Shown: positions 32,524-43,274, counted from the first letter of the stretch. The stretch is 64,000 bases of DNA from Balneolaceae bacterium UBA3186 (GCA_002364085.1 DEXK01000012.1:124001-188000), one strand, 5' to 3'. Numbers and translations are program-made. Notes: generated from the sequence alone by a model not told the origin.

Positions 32524-35034
32524 CTAGTTTCCAACAAAAAACACAGCATTACCAAATAACAACTTCCCATTGTGCCAAAAACCTCGGTAAAGTGGATTAT
32601 CTATCATATATACTACTCTACCAGAACCCATATTCTGAACCCCAAAGGAAAGTGTGTTTTCTAAGATCTTTTTAGCATCTGTTCCAACAAAACCACTTCT
32701 GTGAGCGCCGGATTTTGCGGCACCAACATTCCATCCGTTATCAAGATATTCATATCCTGTAGAGCCTAATTTTAAAGTCATATAGGTATCATCATATCCA
32801 AAAGCCAATGGATGCGTATTATCCATTGATAACTCAAAAATTGAGCCTGCATTTAATCTGGATGCAAACGCACGGTTTGAGTCTCCATATTTTTTCAACT
32901 TCTCGTTCGGATCTTCATCTTTCTTATCCTCATCACTGTCTGAAGATCTTCTCTTAAGATTGAAACCATCTTTACCCGCTAAAAATCCATTTGCTCCTTC
33001 AATGGCAATTAACGTCCCTCCACTTCGGATCCAATCTTTAAGATCATTAAGACCGGATTCAGAAAACGTACTTCCATAAGACCCTGAAGGCATGATCATT
33101 ACATCGTATTCATGCCAGTCTATATATCCAATATCATCTCTGTTAATCAGATTAACCGGATACTCGATCTGTTGATCAAAATAATGCCAAATATGACCTA
33201 CCATATTAGAACTTGTTCCATCACCGGCTATTAAACCAACTTTAGGAGCGGTTAAAAATCTCACCGAAGATGAACCAAAATCTTTACCTGAACTTACAAA
33301 CCCGGTAGCAACAGGTGTTAAAAAACGCCCTAGTTCATCAGCTGTTTGCTTTACGATTTTATCAAAATCATCACCCAGTTTTTCGTTACCGTTTCTTGTG
33401 ATCACAAGCGTGCCGGCTTCATATTTATTTCCGTTTAATGTAAATCCTTCTTCTGCATAACGGGCATTTACTCCTTTTTTAAGAAGTGCTGCCAAATACT
33501 TTAAATCATCCAAAGAATTCCACTTTGCAAGATACGCGTATGGTTTATTTACATTTGCAGTTACAGAAGAAGTAGTAGTACTGGAAACCGGCTGTTGGCT
33601 AATATTTCCTTTTACTGCAAAACCTTCTAACCCATACGCGTAATGAGTTTCCCAAGCGGTAATGTCATAAGTGAGGGAATCTTCCAATTCAGGTTTTGGC
33701 TCAAAAAGCACCCGAACCAAAGTTCCTTGAGGTTGAAAAGTACTAATCACATAATCACCTTCTTCTATATTCACTCTTCCTGTTTCACCCGTTGAATAAT
33801 CATAGCCCTCCATTCGCGAACTGCTTGTCGCTTCACCAAATTCAATATTTTGCTTGATCAAGTATTGAAGTAAGCTTGCTACTTTATCAGGGTTACTAGA
33901 CTTCTTAATTACAAAAGTCTTGTACTCACCTGCTCCGTTTTCTCTTGTTTGCTTAAAATAATTTGCAAACTCGTCTACTACTCTTTCCTTGTTTTGAGCC
34001 GTAATTTCAACTGTTGAAAGTCCGGTAGTAGAATGGTGAGTTAACCTGTCCCAAAGTCTTAGTGTATCTCCTTCAGCAGTTCTAACCCCTAGTCCGCCTC
34101 GGCTGTGTCCGGCTTGTTCATAAGTCATTCCAATTGCGCCGTTAAATGTAGGCCAAGTGTCGCCATAGCTTGGATAAAACAGGTCGAAAAATTCTTTAGT
34201 GAAATACAGCCAGTTTTCCTGATCAAAATATTTAGCATGGTTCTTACCGATCATCGTTTGATATTCACTTTGCCAATCGGTAATAGCAGTATGATATGGT
34301 CTGGCAGCAGGAGCAAAATAATACGGACTGTTAAAACCCTGCTCATGAAAATCAACATGTACGTGTGGCATCCAAGTTAAGTAAGCCTGAATTCTATATT
34401 GAGTTTCAATTTGTGTTTGCCATGCCCAATCTCTGTTCAGATCAAAATAATAGTGATTGGTTCTTCCACCAGGCCACGGTTCGTTATGCTCTCTGGATTC
34501 CGGGTTTACATTTGGCTCTTTACCTGTTACAGATTTATTCCAGTATACATATCGGTCTCTTCCATCCGGATTGATCATGGGATCCATCACAACCATTACA
34601 TCATTCAGCCATTCTCTCTTTTCCGTAATCAATGTATAGATCGTATTTAAAGCAGCCTCACTCGATGAAGTCTCATTTCCGTGGACATTATAACTCAACC
34701 ATACAATTGGGGTTTTATCTGCTGTAGGCTCTCCATCCATAAAGCCAACCCTTTTCAAATTATTTGTACGTATTTCTTCTGATCGGTTTTGATTAGCAAC
34801 TGAAGAAACTGTAGCTATCACTAACTCTCTGCCTTCATACGTTTCTCCGTACTTCTGAATAGTAACCATATCAGAATTATCAGCTACGTGCTGAAAATAA
34901 GCATGAACTTTATAATGTGGTGTCCATTGTTCTCCCAGTTCGTACCCTAAAAACTCAGCAGGTGACTGCAATTGAGCAAATGTGGCTGTCGATAAAGCAA
35001 GAAGCAGAATCAGAGTTTTAAAACTTCTATACAT
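32524..35034 (-). CDS. secreted M14 zinc carboxypeptidase
   Basis: 836 residues from the ATG at 35032-35034, which opens a clean signal peptide (MYRSFKTLILLLALSTATFA); an upstream ATG adding 23 polar residues is rejected. Zinc ligands are in NVHGNETSSSEAAL (His and Glu) and HVHVDFHEQG (His), and the catalytic Glu region is followed by TGLSTVEITAQN. The C-terminal 250 residues resemble the GATase1-like domain usual in this family of long Bacteroidota M14 enzymes. No sorting domain at the C-terminus. Cuts C-terminal residues from peptides outside the cytoplasm. Confidence 0.85.
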   Translation of the reverse strand: MYRSFKTLILLLALSTATFAQLQSPAEFLGYELGEQWTPHYKVHAYFQHVADNSDMVTIQKYGETYEGRELVIATVSSVANQNRSEEIRTNNLKRVGFMDGEPTADKTPIVWLSYNVHGNETSSSEAALNTIYTLITEKREWLNDVMVVMDPMINPDGRDRYVYWNKSVTGKEPNVNPESREHNEPWPGGRTNHYYFDLNRDWAWQTQIETQYRIQAYLTWMPHVHVDFHEQGFNSPYYFAPAARPYHTAITDWQSEYQTMIGKNHAKYFDQENWLYFTKEFFDLFYPSYGDTWPTFNGAIGMTYEQAGHSRGGLGVRTAEGDTLRLWDRLTHHSTTGLSTVEITAQNKERVVDEFANYFKQTRENGAGEYKTFVIKKSSNPDKVASLLQYLIKQNIEFGEATSSSRMEGYDYSTGETGRVNIEEGDYVISTFQPQGTLVRVLFEPKPELEDSLTYDITAWETHYAYGLEGFAVKGNISQQPVSSTTTSSVTANVNKPYAYLAKWNSLDDLKYLAALLKKGVNARYAEEGFTLNGNKYEAGTLVITRNGNEKLGDDFDKIVKQTADELGRFLTPVATGFVSSGKDFGSSSVRFLTAPKVGLIAGDGTSSNMVGHIWHYFDQQIEYPVNLINRDDIGYIDWHEYDVMIMPSGSYGSTFSESGLNDLKDWIRSGGTLIAIEGANGFLAGKDGFNLKRRSSDSDEDKKDEDPNEKLKKYGDSNRAFASRLNAGSIFELSMDNTHPLAFGYDDTYMTLKLGSTGYEYLDNGWNVGAAKSGAHRSGFVGTDAKKILENTLSFGVQNMGSGRVVYMIDNPLYRGFWHNGKLLFGNAVFFVGN

Positions 35035-35142
35035 AGTGTGGTAGTTAGGAATTAAAATTGTTTGTTCTTCATGGATTTTACAGCTTACTTTTCCTTTGAA
35101 CAACTCTTTTGAATAACTTTTACGGAATTATTAATCAAGTAT

Positions 35143-35919
35143 GTGCCAATGCTTTCTAAAACCTTACTTTTTGCGATCATCATCTCCGGTTTTTCTACGG
35201 ATATAGTAATGAGACACGATGTAGATGAATCCGAATACATCGCTTTAGCTGAAAAATATGCCGGTTCTGCAATCAGGCTTAATGTCGGATGCGGAACTTT
35301 TATACATCCTAACGTGATACTGACTGCTGCCCATGTTGCTTCCGTTCCTGAAATTGGTAATGATGTCACAATTAATGGAGTTAAATATGCTATCAAAAAG
35401 ATGATCAATCATTCGGAATTTGATATAAGACGAAGTATAGCCAACGACATCGCCATAATAATTCTTGAAGAAGATGTCCCCAATGTTGAACTGGCAAAGC
35501 TCTATTACAATAATGACGAAGTCGGAAAAGAGGTCATTTTTGCAGGCACAGGCTGGGCGGGAACCGGTGACAAGGGAATGATTGAAGGATCGATCAATAA
35601 AGATCGAAAAATGCGTGCTGCTCAAAACAAAGTAGATGGAATTCGTGACGATGGTTTTATTAGATTTACTTTTGACACTCCTGATTCTGAAGATGCATTA
35701 CCACTTGAAGGAATCAGCGGCCCGGGTGATAGCGGAGGACCCGCTCTATGGTTTGATGGCGACCAGGCATATATACTTGGTGTAAGTTCGCATCAAAATG
35801 GCAGGGGAATGGGAAAACCGGAAGGAGTGTATGATGTGTATGAATTCTATACCAGAGTTTCAGAATTTACAGATTGGATTGAGACCGAATTAAAAAACAA
35901 CGATATTGATTTGAATTAA
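35143..35919 (+). CDS. secreted trypsin-like serine protease
   Basis: 258 residues, S1 chymotrypsin fold, N-terminal signal (KTLLFAIIISGFS). Triad: His in LTAAHVAS, Asp in ANDIAIIIL and Ser in GPGDSGGPA. A Cys pair near the N-terminus is absent apart from the single GCGTF cysteine, so the fold is less disulfide-stabilised than in animal trypsins. Specificity pocket residues cannot be judged. Divergent from the M14 gene; the two could degrade peptides together. Confidence 0.85.
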   Translation: MPMLSKTLLFAIIISGFSTDIVMRHDVDESEYIALAEKYAGSAIRLNVGCGTFIHPNVILTAAHVASVPEIGNDVTINGVKYAIKKMINHSEFDIRRSIANDIAIIILEEDVPNVELAKLYYNNDEVGKEVIFAGTGWAGTGDKGMIEGSINKDRKMRAAQNKVDGIRDDGFIRFTFDTPDSEDALPLEGISGPGDSGGPALWFDGDQAYILGVSSHQNGRGMGKPEGVYDVYEFYTRVSEFTDWIETELKNNDIDLN

Positions 35920-36004
35920 TAGTCCGCCACTAAAACGCCATATCGCAAAAACAATAGAATAGATTTGTGGTTTTGTGCTTCCGTGGCAAAAGAAATCGAA
36001 AGAC

Positions 36005-37762
36005 ATGCCCAGCAATCAAGACATCGCATCCAAACTCCGTGAAGTATTCCAACTCATGCAATTGGCAGGAGAGAATCGCTTTAAGGCCATCGCCTTTGAC
36101 AAAGCTGCTCTCACAATAGATGGAATGAGCGATGATATCAACGAGTACATCAATAACAAGAACCTGACTGATATAAAAGGGATCGGAAAATCCATTGCGG
36201 AAGATATTTATGCTTATGCTGAAACGGGGAAAATGCCCGTACTGGAAGCTTTTCGTGAGAAAATACCGCCGGGACTTTTGAAATGGACTGAAATTTCAGG
36301 ACTGGGCCCGAAGAACATCCTCAAAATTCATGAGACCTTTGGTATTACTGAAATTGAAGAGTTGAAAGAGCTGATCAATAACGGTGATCTTGCAAAACTA
36401 CCGGGATTAGGTGGGAAGTCTGCTGAGAAAATTCAGAAGTCCATCGAATGGATGGAAAAATATGATGAACGATGCAGACTGGATGAAGCTCAGAAAATTG
36501 CCGACGATATATATATCAGCTTAAAAGATCTGGAAGGTGTTCAGCAAATTGAACTCGCAGGATCATTACGCCGCTCAAAAGAAACCATTGGCGATATTGA
36601 TATTTTGATTGCAGCTGATGAAAAATATATCCCAGGATTATTTGAAGTGTTTACCAATCACGGAAGAGTAACAGAAGTTCTTGGGAAAGGAGACACCAAA
36701 AGCTCTGTTCGAACAACAGACGGCCGACAGGTTGATCTCAGAATTGTGAAACCGGAAAACTTTGCCGCTGCTTTGATGTACTTCACCGGAAGTAAGGAAC
36801 ACAATGTAGAACTGCGGTCCCGTGCCAGAAATAAAGGAATGAGTTTGAATGAATACGGTTTGTATAAACTCAAAGAAGACGGCGATACCGATTGGGATGC
36901 TCCTCAGAATTTCAAAACCGAATCGGATATATACAAATTATTAGACCTGAATTTTGTACCACCTGAATTGCGTGAAGATCGCGGTGAATTTGAGATCTTT
37001 GAAACTCATAAAGGAATCGACCTAGTAACGGACGATGATATTCGTGGAGTGATTCATGCTCACAGTACCTGGAGTGATGGCAAGTTTTCCATCAAAGAAA
37101 TGGCTGAAGCTTGTATCGAAAGAGGATATGAATATTTAGGAATTACTGATCACTCTCAAACGGCAGCTTACGCCGGAGGATTAAAGCCCGATGAAGTAAA
37201 GCAGCAGTGGGATGAAATTGATGCCTTGAACGAAGGGTTTAAATCGTCAGGGACAAACTTTGTGATCTTTAAAGGTATCGAATCAGATATTCTGGCTGAC
37301 GGAAGTCTGGATTACGATGATGATATTCTGGAAGGTTTTGATTTTGTCATCGCTTCCGTCCATCAATCCTTAGAAATGCCGGAAAATAAGATGATGGAGC
37401 GGTTCCGGAATGCGATCAAAAATCCATATACAAGAATGATCGGACACCCAACCGGACGTTTACTCTTGAAAAGAGAAGAAAGTAAGATAGACCTTAATGA
37501 ATTAGTTGCTTTAGCTGCAGAGCACAATACAGCTATAGAGATCAACGCCAACCCACGACGTTTAGATCTGGATTGGAAATTTGGTAACAAAGCTAAAGAA
37601 GTAGGCATGATGACTTCTATCAATCCTGATGCTCATAATATTGACGGTATTGATTTGATGAGTTATGGAGTTCGCATAGCTCGGAAAGGAAAATATGAAA
37701 AGGAAAGGGTGTTGAATACGAAGAGCGCAGAAGAGGTAATAAAATTTTTTAAGACTAGATAA
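36005..37762 (+). CDS. polX: DNA polymerase X with PHP domain
   Basis: 585 residues from MPSNQDIASKLREVFQ, the usual N-terminus; the ATG 30 bases earlier gives a non-homologous basic stub. Family X polymerase part about 1-325: two HhH motifs (IKGIGKSIAEDIY, LPGLGGKSAEKI) and the catalytic pair in GSLRRSKETIGDIDILIAA. The PHP domain about 345-580 shows GVIHAHSTWSDG, ITDHSQ and EINANPRRLDLDW, giving 3'-5' exonuclease activity. Acts in short-gap (base excision) repair. Confidence 0.92.
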   Translation: MPSNQDIASKLREVFQLMQLAGENRFKAIAFDKAALTIDGMSDDINEYINNKNLTDIKGIGKSIAEDIYAYAETGKMPVLEAFREKIPPGLLKWTEISGLGPKNILKIHETFGITEIEELKELINNGDLAKLPGLGGKSAEKIQKSIEWMEKYDERCRLDEAQKIADDIYISLKDLEGVQQIELAGSLRRSKETIGDIDILIAADEKYIPGLFEVFTNHGRVTEVLGKGDTKSSVRTTDGRQVDLRIVKPENFAAALMYFTGSKEHNVELRSRARNKGMSLNEYGLYKLKEDGDTDWDAPQNFKTESDIYKLLDLNFVPPELREDRGEFEIFETHKGIDLVTDDDIRGVIHAHSTWSDGKFSIKEMAEACIERGYEYLGITDHSQTAAYAGGLKPDEVKQQWDEIDALNEGFKSSGTNFVIFKGIESDILADGSLDYDDDILEGFDFVIASVHQSLEMPENKMMERFRNAIKNPYTRMIGHPTGRLLLKREESKIDLNELVALAAEHNTAIEINANPRRLDLDWKFGNKAKEVGMMTSINPDAHNIDGIDLMSYGVRIARKGKYEKERVLNTKSAEEVIKFFKTR

Positions 37763-37764
37763 AA

Positions 37765-38331
37765 TTGAGAATTTTCAGTTTACCATTATTTTTAATCCTA
37801 GGTAATTTAAACCTTAGCGCTCAACCTTTTAGTTCAATTGAGATCGGGGGGGCTTTGAGCAGGCCTTCGATACAAGATGAATCATATTCATCACGCTGGG
37901 CACTAACTGACGCTTATTCTATCCAACTTCGAGTGCCATACTATAGAAAACTAACTATAGGCGCTGAATACACCTACTTCATTTACAAAGGAAAAGAAGA
38001 AGGCTATTCTGATATTTCAGCGACAAACTATTCTGCTTTAATTGGGTTTAACTCTTTTAGAAATAAAAGACTAAATATTTTTTTGGGAATAAATGTTGGC
38101 ATTCAAAGAACATTGTTGCTTGATAAAAAATTCACTTCTAATCCGGATGAAAGTGAGCTACTTTACTCCTTAGTTTTTGAGCCTCAAATTTCATTTAAAA
38201 GAGTGGTTATTTTTGGAAGTGCTACTTACCAGAAAATTTATAATTATAGACGACAGCATATTTTTTATATAGGCTATGGAGTGCGATTAAGAATTGGACT
38301 ACCCAACAAAATACAAGAGTTTATTGAGTAA
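37765..38331 (+). CDS. small outer-membrane beta-barrel, hypothetical
   Basis: 188 residues, TTG start two bases after the polX stop; signal peptide SLPLFLILGNLNLSAQP. The remainder alternates amphipathic strands (SIQLRVPYYRKLTIGAEYTY, IFYIGYGVRLRIGL) and should form an eight-strand barrel. Family not recognised. Followed five bases later by a larger barrel gene that probably shares its transcript. AT content higher than polX. Confidence 0.55.
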   Translation: MRIFSLPLFLILGNLNLSAQPFSSIEIGGALSRPSIQDESYSSRWALTDAYSIQLRVPYYRKLTIGAEYTYFIYKGKEEGYSDISATNYSALIGFNSFRNKRLNIFLGINVGIQRTLLLDKKFTSNPDESELLYSLVFEPQISFKRVVIFGSATYQKIYNYRRQHIFYIGYGVRLRIGLPNKIQEFIE

Positions 38332-38345
38332 GATCTTTGGTTTTT

Positions 38346-40244
38346 ATGCATAGAATATTTCTTTATTTAGCTATTCTTTTGATTTCAAATAAAGTTAACG
38401 CTCAAAAGACCGTTATAAAGTCTTCGGATCATATAAATCCATGGATGAATTTAAGTGAGTGGATATTTAAAAATGCGAATTTGACCTATGATAGCTATGA
38501 CTTAAACACGTTCGAGGTATTTTGGAATGGCTATTCAAGCAATATCTATACGGCTCCTCTAATTTTTATTGATGCTGTCAAATATAATGCTTTATCAATT
38601 GAATCAAATATTCTGGTCTTTCCCAACATCTCTCCGACTAATATAGATTCTGTAATCATTGATTCCGACTCAAAGATTATAAATGGGTACCTTGCAGAGA
38701 ATGGAAGCATTCAGATTTTTTTAAAAAAAGATGATAACGCAATTTTCTTAGAAAAAGGCGTGGCTAACGAAATAAATGACCCCGGACCTCACATTAGTTC
38801 CGAATTAAGATCTCAAAATGTTGAAGTAATTGATAATGTAGAAAAGATGACTCTATGGTTTCCAAAAAAATGGAATACATCATTAATACTATCTCGAAAC
38901 ATATATTCTAGAACAAATTTTTTTGTCTATGACGACAAGGTCAATACACGGCTGTTTTCTAGAACTTTAGATAAAGATGAGCTTGGAGAACCGAGACTTC
39001 AGAGAAATATTATCCTAGATGCTGTGCTTACCAATAACTTTCGAACAGATGCATTAGAATTCCAATTCATCAATTCATTAACGAGAAAAGGAAACTATTA
39101 CCAATGGAGTCCATTGGCAGGAATAGAGTTACCTTTTAGTATGAGTAGGTATCAATCAGGAATAAGTATTAAACCTAAGAGTACAGGGTTTTTTAAAGGA
39201 TTTAATGCGCATATAAGCTACTCAAATTATGATAGTTTGTATGATGCTGGCCTTAAAGCTTTTGAAATGGAAGAATTTTCTTTTGATCAATCTGCTTCAT
39301 TTCAGTTTTCTGAGAAAATTAGCTTCAATGCTGAGGCCAATATATACAACTGGAATGATCAGATTACTTCAAAAAGTAATAACACTACCAGTTGGAAAAG
39401 CTCAATAGTGATTAAAGATAACCTTGAATATCTATTCCTAGTAGGAAATTATGAACAAGGTATTAGTATTAATTCAACAAAAAATAAATCTCTAATTAGT
39501 TTTAATACATTTCGAACAGATCTAAAGAGAACTGGTTATAATTATCTATTTGCTAAAGAAGGAGTCGGATTTTCAATGTTAAATAATCTTGAAAATCGAA
39601 TTCTAAGCAATTCAGACTTAGTCAATTTTTACTCTGGAATTAGTTATAGAAAAAAAATTCAAACCCAGACAATTACTTTTTCTGGAAAAATTGAATTAAA
39701 ACATTATTGGAAATTATCCAATTATAAAACAGAGTATGAGTATATCCCAAGCAATCCAATCTTGAATACAAGTATAAACTACTATGAAACAAAGAATATT
39801 GGGATATTAAACTATAACATTACGGCAGACGCTTCCATTTCCCCTGATTTTTCAAGCAGAACAATGCTTACATCAAATATTAATACATATGGTTCATCAG
39901 CTTTTAATGAGGGTTACCAAAGAGTTACTGCTTGGAATTTCTCACAATCTATAAAATACAGTTTAGACAAAAATGCATTTCTTGAAATAGGCTTTAGTTA
40001 CATTCCTGCTCGAAAAATCAATGAATTTAGCATGCTTGATGAAAACCTTGGTTGGCCTACTATTAGGGTTCGCCCTATTAAACTACTAAGCGGAACAGCA
40101 AAAGCTTGGTTCTTTAATAAGTCCCTATTAATGACCCTTGCTCTTAGAAATCTCTTGAACTCTACAGAAAGCTACAATACCAATGGCCAATATTATAATA
40201 TGAGTATTAGTGTTAGTGCAAGCTTAGCTTTAGGTAACAAATAA
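38346..40244 (+). CDS. TonB-dependent-receptor-like outer-membrane protein, divergent
   Basis: 632 residues from ATG 38346-38348 (a TTG nine bases upstream is less likely). Signal peptide ends NKVNAQ. The N-terminal 110 residues recall a plug domain: NIDSVIIDSDSKIINGYLAE then GSIQIFLKK corresponds to the usual plug pattern before the barrel. The rest is aromatic-rich beta-strands ending in a short last strand (SISVSASLALGNK). No TonB box is evident. Possibly a degenerate receptor paired with the small barrel upstream. Low similarity to known groups. Confidence 0.5.
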   Translation: MHRIFLYLAILLISNKVNAQKTVIKSSDHINPWMNLSEWIFKNANLTYDSYDLNTFEVFWNGYSSNIYTAPLIFIDAVKYNALSIESNILVFPNISPTNIDSVIIDSDSKIINGYLAENGSIQIFLKKDDNAIFLEKGVANEINDPGPHISSELRSQNVEVIDNVEKMTLWFPKKWNTSLILSRNIYSRTNFFVYDDKVNTRLFSRTLDKDELGEPRLQRNIILDAVLTNNFRTDALEFQFINSLTRKGNYYQWSPLAGIELPFSMSRYQSGISIKPKSTGFFKGFNAHISYSNYDSLYDAGLKAFEMEEFSFDQSASFQFSEKISFNAEANIYNWNDQITSKSNNTTSWKSSIVIKDNLEYLFLVGNYEQGISINSTKNKSLISFNTFRTDLKRTGYNYLFAKEGVGFSMLNNLENRILSNSDLVNFYSGISYRKKIQTQTITFSGKIELKHYWKLSNYKTEYEYIPSNPILNTSINYYETKNIGILNYNITADASISPDFSSRTMLTSNINTYGSSAFNEGYQRVTAWNFSQSIKYSLDKNAFLEIGFSYIPARKINEFSMLDENLGWPTIRVRPIKLLSGTAKAWFFNKSLLMTLALRNLLNSTESYNTNGQYYNMSISVSASLALGNK

Positions 40245-40252
40245 ATCTGGGT

Positions 40253-41332
40253 TTAGTACTCAATCTTATTCCCTAATAAATAACCATAAGGCTTAAGTTC
40301 TTCAATTTGCTCGAAGATCACACGAAGAATTCCGATCAAAGGTACAAATAGGATCATTCCGGAAATGCCCCAAAGTTCTCCCCCAATAATTAACGCCAAC
40401 ATCGCCATAAACGGGTTGATTGAAACTTTGGATCCCACAATTCTCGGGGTGATAAAATTTCCCTCCAAAAACTGAACCGTTCCAAAAACCGCAATCACCA
40501 ACAATGGTGTCAGTAAAGAATCTCCCAACAAAAAAGCGAATAAAAGTGGTGGCAATGCACCTATAATAATTCCGATATAGGGAATCACGGCTAAAAGAGA
40601 CGCAAACACTCCGAAGAAAATAGCGTGTTCTAATCCTATCAACAATAATCCCGTTGTATTTAAAACGGCTAAAATTCCAATTACTGTAAGCATGCCAACC
40701 AGATAGTTTTGGGTGACTTCCTGCACATTATCCAGCACATCGTCGATCATGGAATTGCCTTCTTTACGCTCAAACAACCTTCTAAAAAATGTCTGATACA
40801 TATCTTTATAATACAGCATGAAAAAGATAAAAATTGGTAACAGCGACATCAGCGTAAAAGCACTGGTTGTTGCGCTTACAACTGAACCTATATATTGCCC
40901 GCTTTTGTCGATCAGGTTACTAAGGCCCTGCTCCAGATAATCAGTTCTTTCCTCTTCAGAAATTCCCACTGTTTCTTCCAGAAACTCTACTCCATCAGTT
41001 GTTACTGATTTAAGTCTTTCTGTTACTTCCGGGATACGTTCTGAAAACTGAACAAATTGCGCTGATATCAGCGTCACTATTCCGCTAAATACAATGAGTA
41101 CTAGCAGTAATGTTAAGATGATGCTGAACGCCCTTCCTAACTTCCAGCTTTCGAGCTTGCTTACAACAGGATTTAACAACATCGACACAAAAGCTGCAAA
41201 GGCCAAAGGCATCAAAATAAATTTTCCGTAGCTCAGAATTACAAACAGAAGCGATAATCCTATTAAAGTAACCGAAGACTTCAGCCAAAAAGGATGTTTG
41301 TTTTTTGAAGAACTGGTGGAGTGATGTTTCAT
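40253..41332 (-). CDS. AI-2E family transporter (PF01594)
   Basis: 359 residues, eight predicted membrane segments. The family pattern is clear: LPIFIFFMLYYKDMYQTFF, VGMLTVIGILAVLNTTGLLL, PYIGIIIGALPPLL and QFLEGNFITPRIVG. Members include exporters of autoinducer-2, Na+/H+ antiporters and porin-like transporters, so the substrate is unknown. Start overlaps the end of the DUF4153 gene by one base. Confidence 0.88.
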   Translation of the reverse strand: MKHHSTSSSKNKHPFWLKSSVTLIGLSLLFVILSYGKFILMPLAFAAFVSMLLNPVVSKLESWKLGRAFSIILTLLLVLIVFSGIVTLISAQFVQFSERIPEVTERLKSVTTDGVEFLEETVGISEEERTDYLEQGLSNLIDKSGQYIGSVVSATTSAFTLMSLLPIFIFFMLYYKDMYQTFFRRLFERKEGNSMIDDVLDNVQEVTQNYLVGMLTVIGILAVLNTTGLLLIGLEHAIFFGVFASLLAVIPYIGIIIGALPPLLFAFLLGDSLLTPLLVIAVFGTVQFLEGNFITPRIVGSKVSINPFMAMLALIIGGELWGISGMILFVPLIGILRVIFEQIEELKPYGYLLGNKIEY

Positions 41333-43194
41333 TATTTGAATGTTAAATATAAAGTGAATTGAATATTACTCAGGCTCGCATCATCCCCTGAATTGCTACC
41401 TACAGTATGAATCACCATCATTATCGAAAGATCTTCATTTTCCGCTGAAGCAATCATTACCTCTACCGGAACTCTGCTGTCAAAAGAACCAGACGGATAA
41501 TTCCTCTGAAGATATTCGATTTTTTCTTTAAGGTATATTGTAATTAATTCTTGATCCTCTTTGTTTTTAATTACGAAAGTGAATTCGTCAAAGTTTGGCG
41601 ACAGTTTTAGCTCTTGCTCTCCGGAAGTTATTGTTACCTCTGGTGTTCCAGTAAAAAATCTTAGCCAGTTAAACGAATAATCATAAGATGAAATATCAAC
41701 AGCGATCTTAGATTCTGCATCAAATTCATAATATCTTTTTTGGTTCAAGGAATCTGTAATCACATTCTCCCATTCATTTACATATTCCATTCCCATTAGT
41801 AAAACAATTTTTTCCGCTTTCGTTCTGAATTCAAGGTCCTCGTTTTCAATTGCATCAATCTCAGACTTTAAATCATCATCAAACAAAGGCTGTAATGAAT
41901 TTAGGTCATGATTGTCAATCATATAACGAACTATAGAAGAAATCTCTGATCGACTTTCAAATGGTATTTCACTATCCGTTTTTATAACTGTGCCTTCTTC
42001 ATCAAGAATATTGTTTTTTTTCAAAGTCTCCGTAATTCTCCCTAACTGACTTCTTTCAGAAACTGAAAAAGTACTTAACGGCCCAAAGGTAATCCCTAAA
42101 GCAATTAAAGCCATAGAGATTGGAATTACTTTTATATTCTTTGATTTACTTAGAATGAAATACAAAACTACTCCCGCTAGCCAAACAGCAAGCGTTGCAA
42201 CATAAAACCTATTGATTGTAACTCCATATTCAGAAATTCTTGTCCCAATTGATATAAAGAGTAAAACCACAAGTGGAACCAATCCTATATAGTAAAGTTT
42301 TGAATAAAGGCGGATCCAGTTATTTTTTGCTTCGTCTTTTATCGGGTGAAGCAATAACAATGAAAAAATACCCGCTATTGAAAAGCTAAGAACAAGGTTA
42401 GCAACCCAACCAGTTGGAAGCTCCCATTGCACCATGATCTTAATAAGATAGCTGTATAGAATAAGGATGTAGATCGTAACTATAGGAATCAGTACATACT
42501 GTACAAAAACCTTCAGAGCTTTTGGGTACTCGGTAACAGCTGGTTCGAATTCACCAATTTTTGGAACCCTTGCCAGAAAAAAGAAAGTGTTGAATATTCC
42601 AACTAAAATGAACCACAATTGTAGATACCGTACATCTTTAATATCAAATCCCAGAAGGTTATCAATAGATAATAGCGCAATACTTAACCCAAAAAACAAC
42701 ACTGCACTATAAAGAGCTGATATAAGAAAGTTCAAGAAAAGCGTTTTATTATATCCCCAAAACTCATTCACATTGGGGCTTTTTAAGAAGGGAGCAAAAG
42801 CTACAAAAAGATGGGAAATCAAAAACAGAACTGCGTATCTGTAAAACGTCTCGTTAGCACCTTCTGTAATATACCCTTCAGGACCAAAGTAATAAGTTGC
42901 TAATAAAATTAATCCAATGACTTTAGCGAAAAAATTAAGAGATTTTTGCCAGCGTAAAGATTCGGAAAGAGTCTGAATACCCGTGAATAATGAGATTCCC
43001 AATATTGTCACAAAAATAATATCACTAAGCCAGTAATACTCTTTCGTTTTTTCAAACTCAACTTCTGAAAACCACAATGCAGAGATAGTCGCAACTACGG
43101 CGCATACTAGTGCAAACGGAAACCTAGAGGCAGCACTAATGCTTCTTTTCACAATTTCGTCAACAGAAGGGATTGATAATTTCATAGCGAGCAT
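41332..43194 (-). CDS. DUF4153 membrane protein
   Basis: 620 residues. About twelve hydrophobic segments cover residues 25-385 (ALVCAVVATISALWF onwards), followed by a soluble C-terminal domain of about 220 residues outside the membrane. The N-terminal IPSVDEIVKRSISAASRFPF and the general topology match DUF4153. A second ATG nine bases in (43185) gives an equally good start. Function unknown. Coupled to the AI-2E gene by a one-base overlap. Confidence 0.75.
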   Translation of the reverse strand: MLAMKLSIPSVDEIVKRSISAASRFPFALVCAVVATISALWFSEVEFEKTKEYYWLSDIIFVTILGISLFTGIQTLSESLRWQKSLNFFAKVIGLILLATYYFGPEGYITEGANETFYRYAVLFLISHLFVAFAPFLKSPNVNEFWGYNKTLFLNFLISALYSAVLFFGLSIALLSIDNLLGFDIKDVRYLQLWFILVGIFNTFFFLARVPKIGEFEPAVTEYPKALKVFVQYVLIPIVTIYILILYSYLIKIMVQWELPTGWVANLVLSFSIAGIFSLLLLHPIKDEAKNNWIRLYSKLYYIGLVPLVVLLFISIGTRISEYGVTINRFYVATLAVWLAGVVLYFILSKSKNIKVIPISMALIALGITFGPLSTFSVSERSQLGRITETLKKNNILDEEGTVIKTDSEIPFESRSEISSIVRYMIDNHDLNSLQPLFDDDLKSEIDAIENEDLEFRTKAEKIVLLMGMEYVNEWENVITDSLNQKRYYEFDAESKIAVDISSYDYSFNWLRFFTGTPEVTITSGEQELKLSPNFDEFTFVIKNKEDQELITIYLKEKIEYLQRNYPSGSFDSRVPVEVMIASAENEDLSIMMVIHTVGSNSGDDASLSNIQFTLYLTFK

Positions 43195-43274
43195 TGTATT
43201 AAATGAATACTATGAAAATCAATATTTTGATTATGGTTTCCAAGGAGATTGTTTCCTTGAGAGAACTTCTTTTT

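Noticed and set aside
35085..35408. 107-residue minus-strand frame opposite the trypsin-like protease
   Set aside because: Antisense to a gene with an intact catalytic triad; no independent support.
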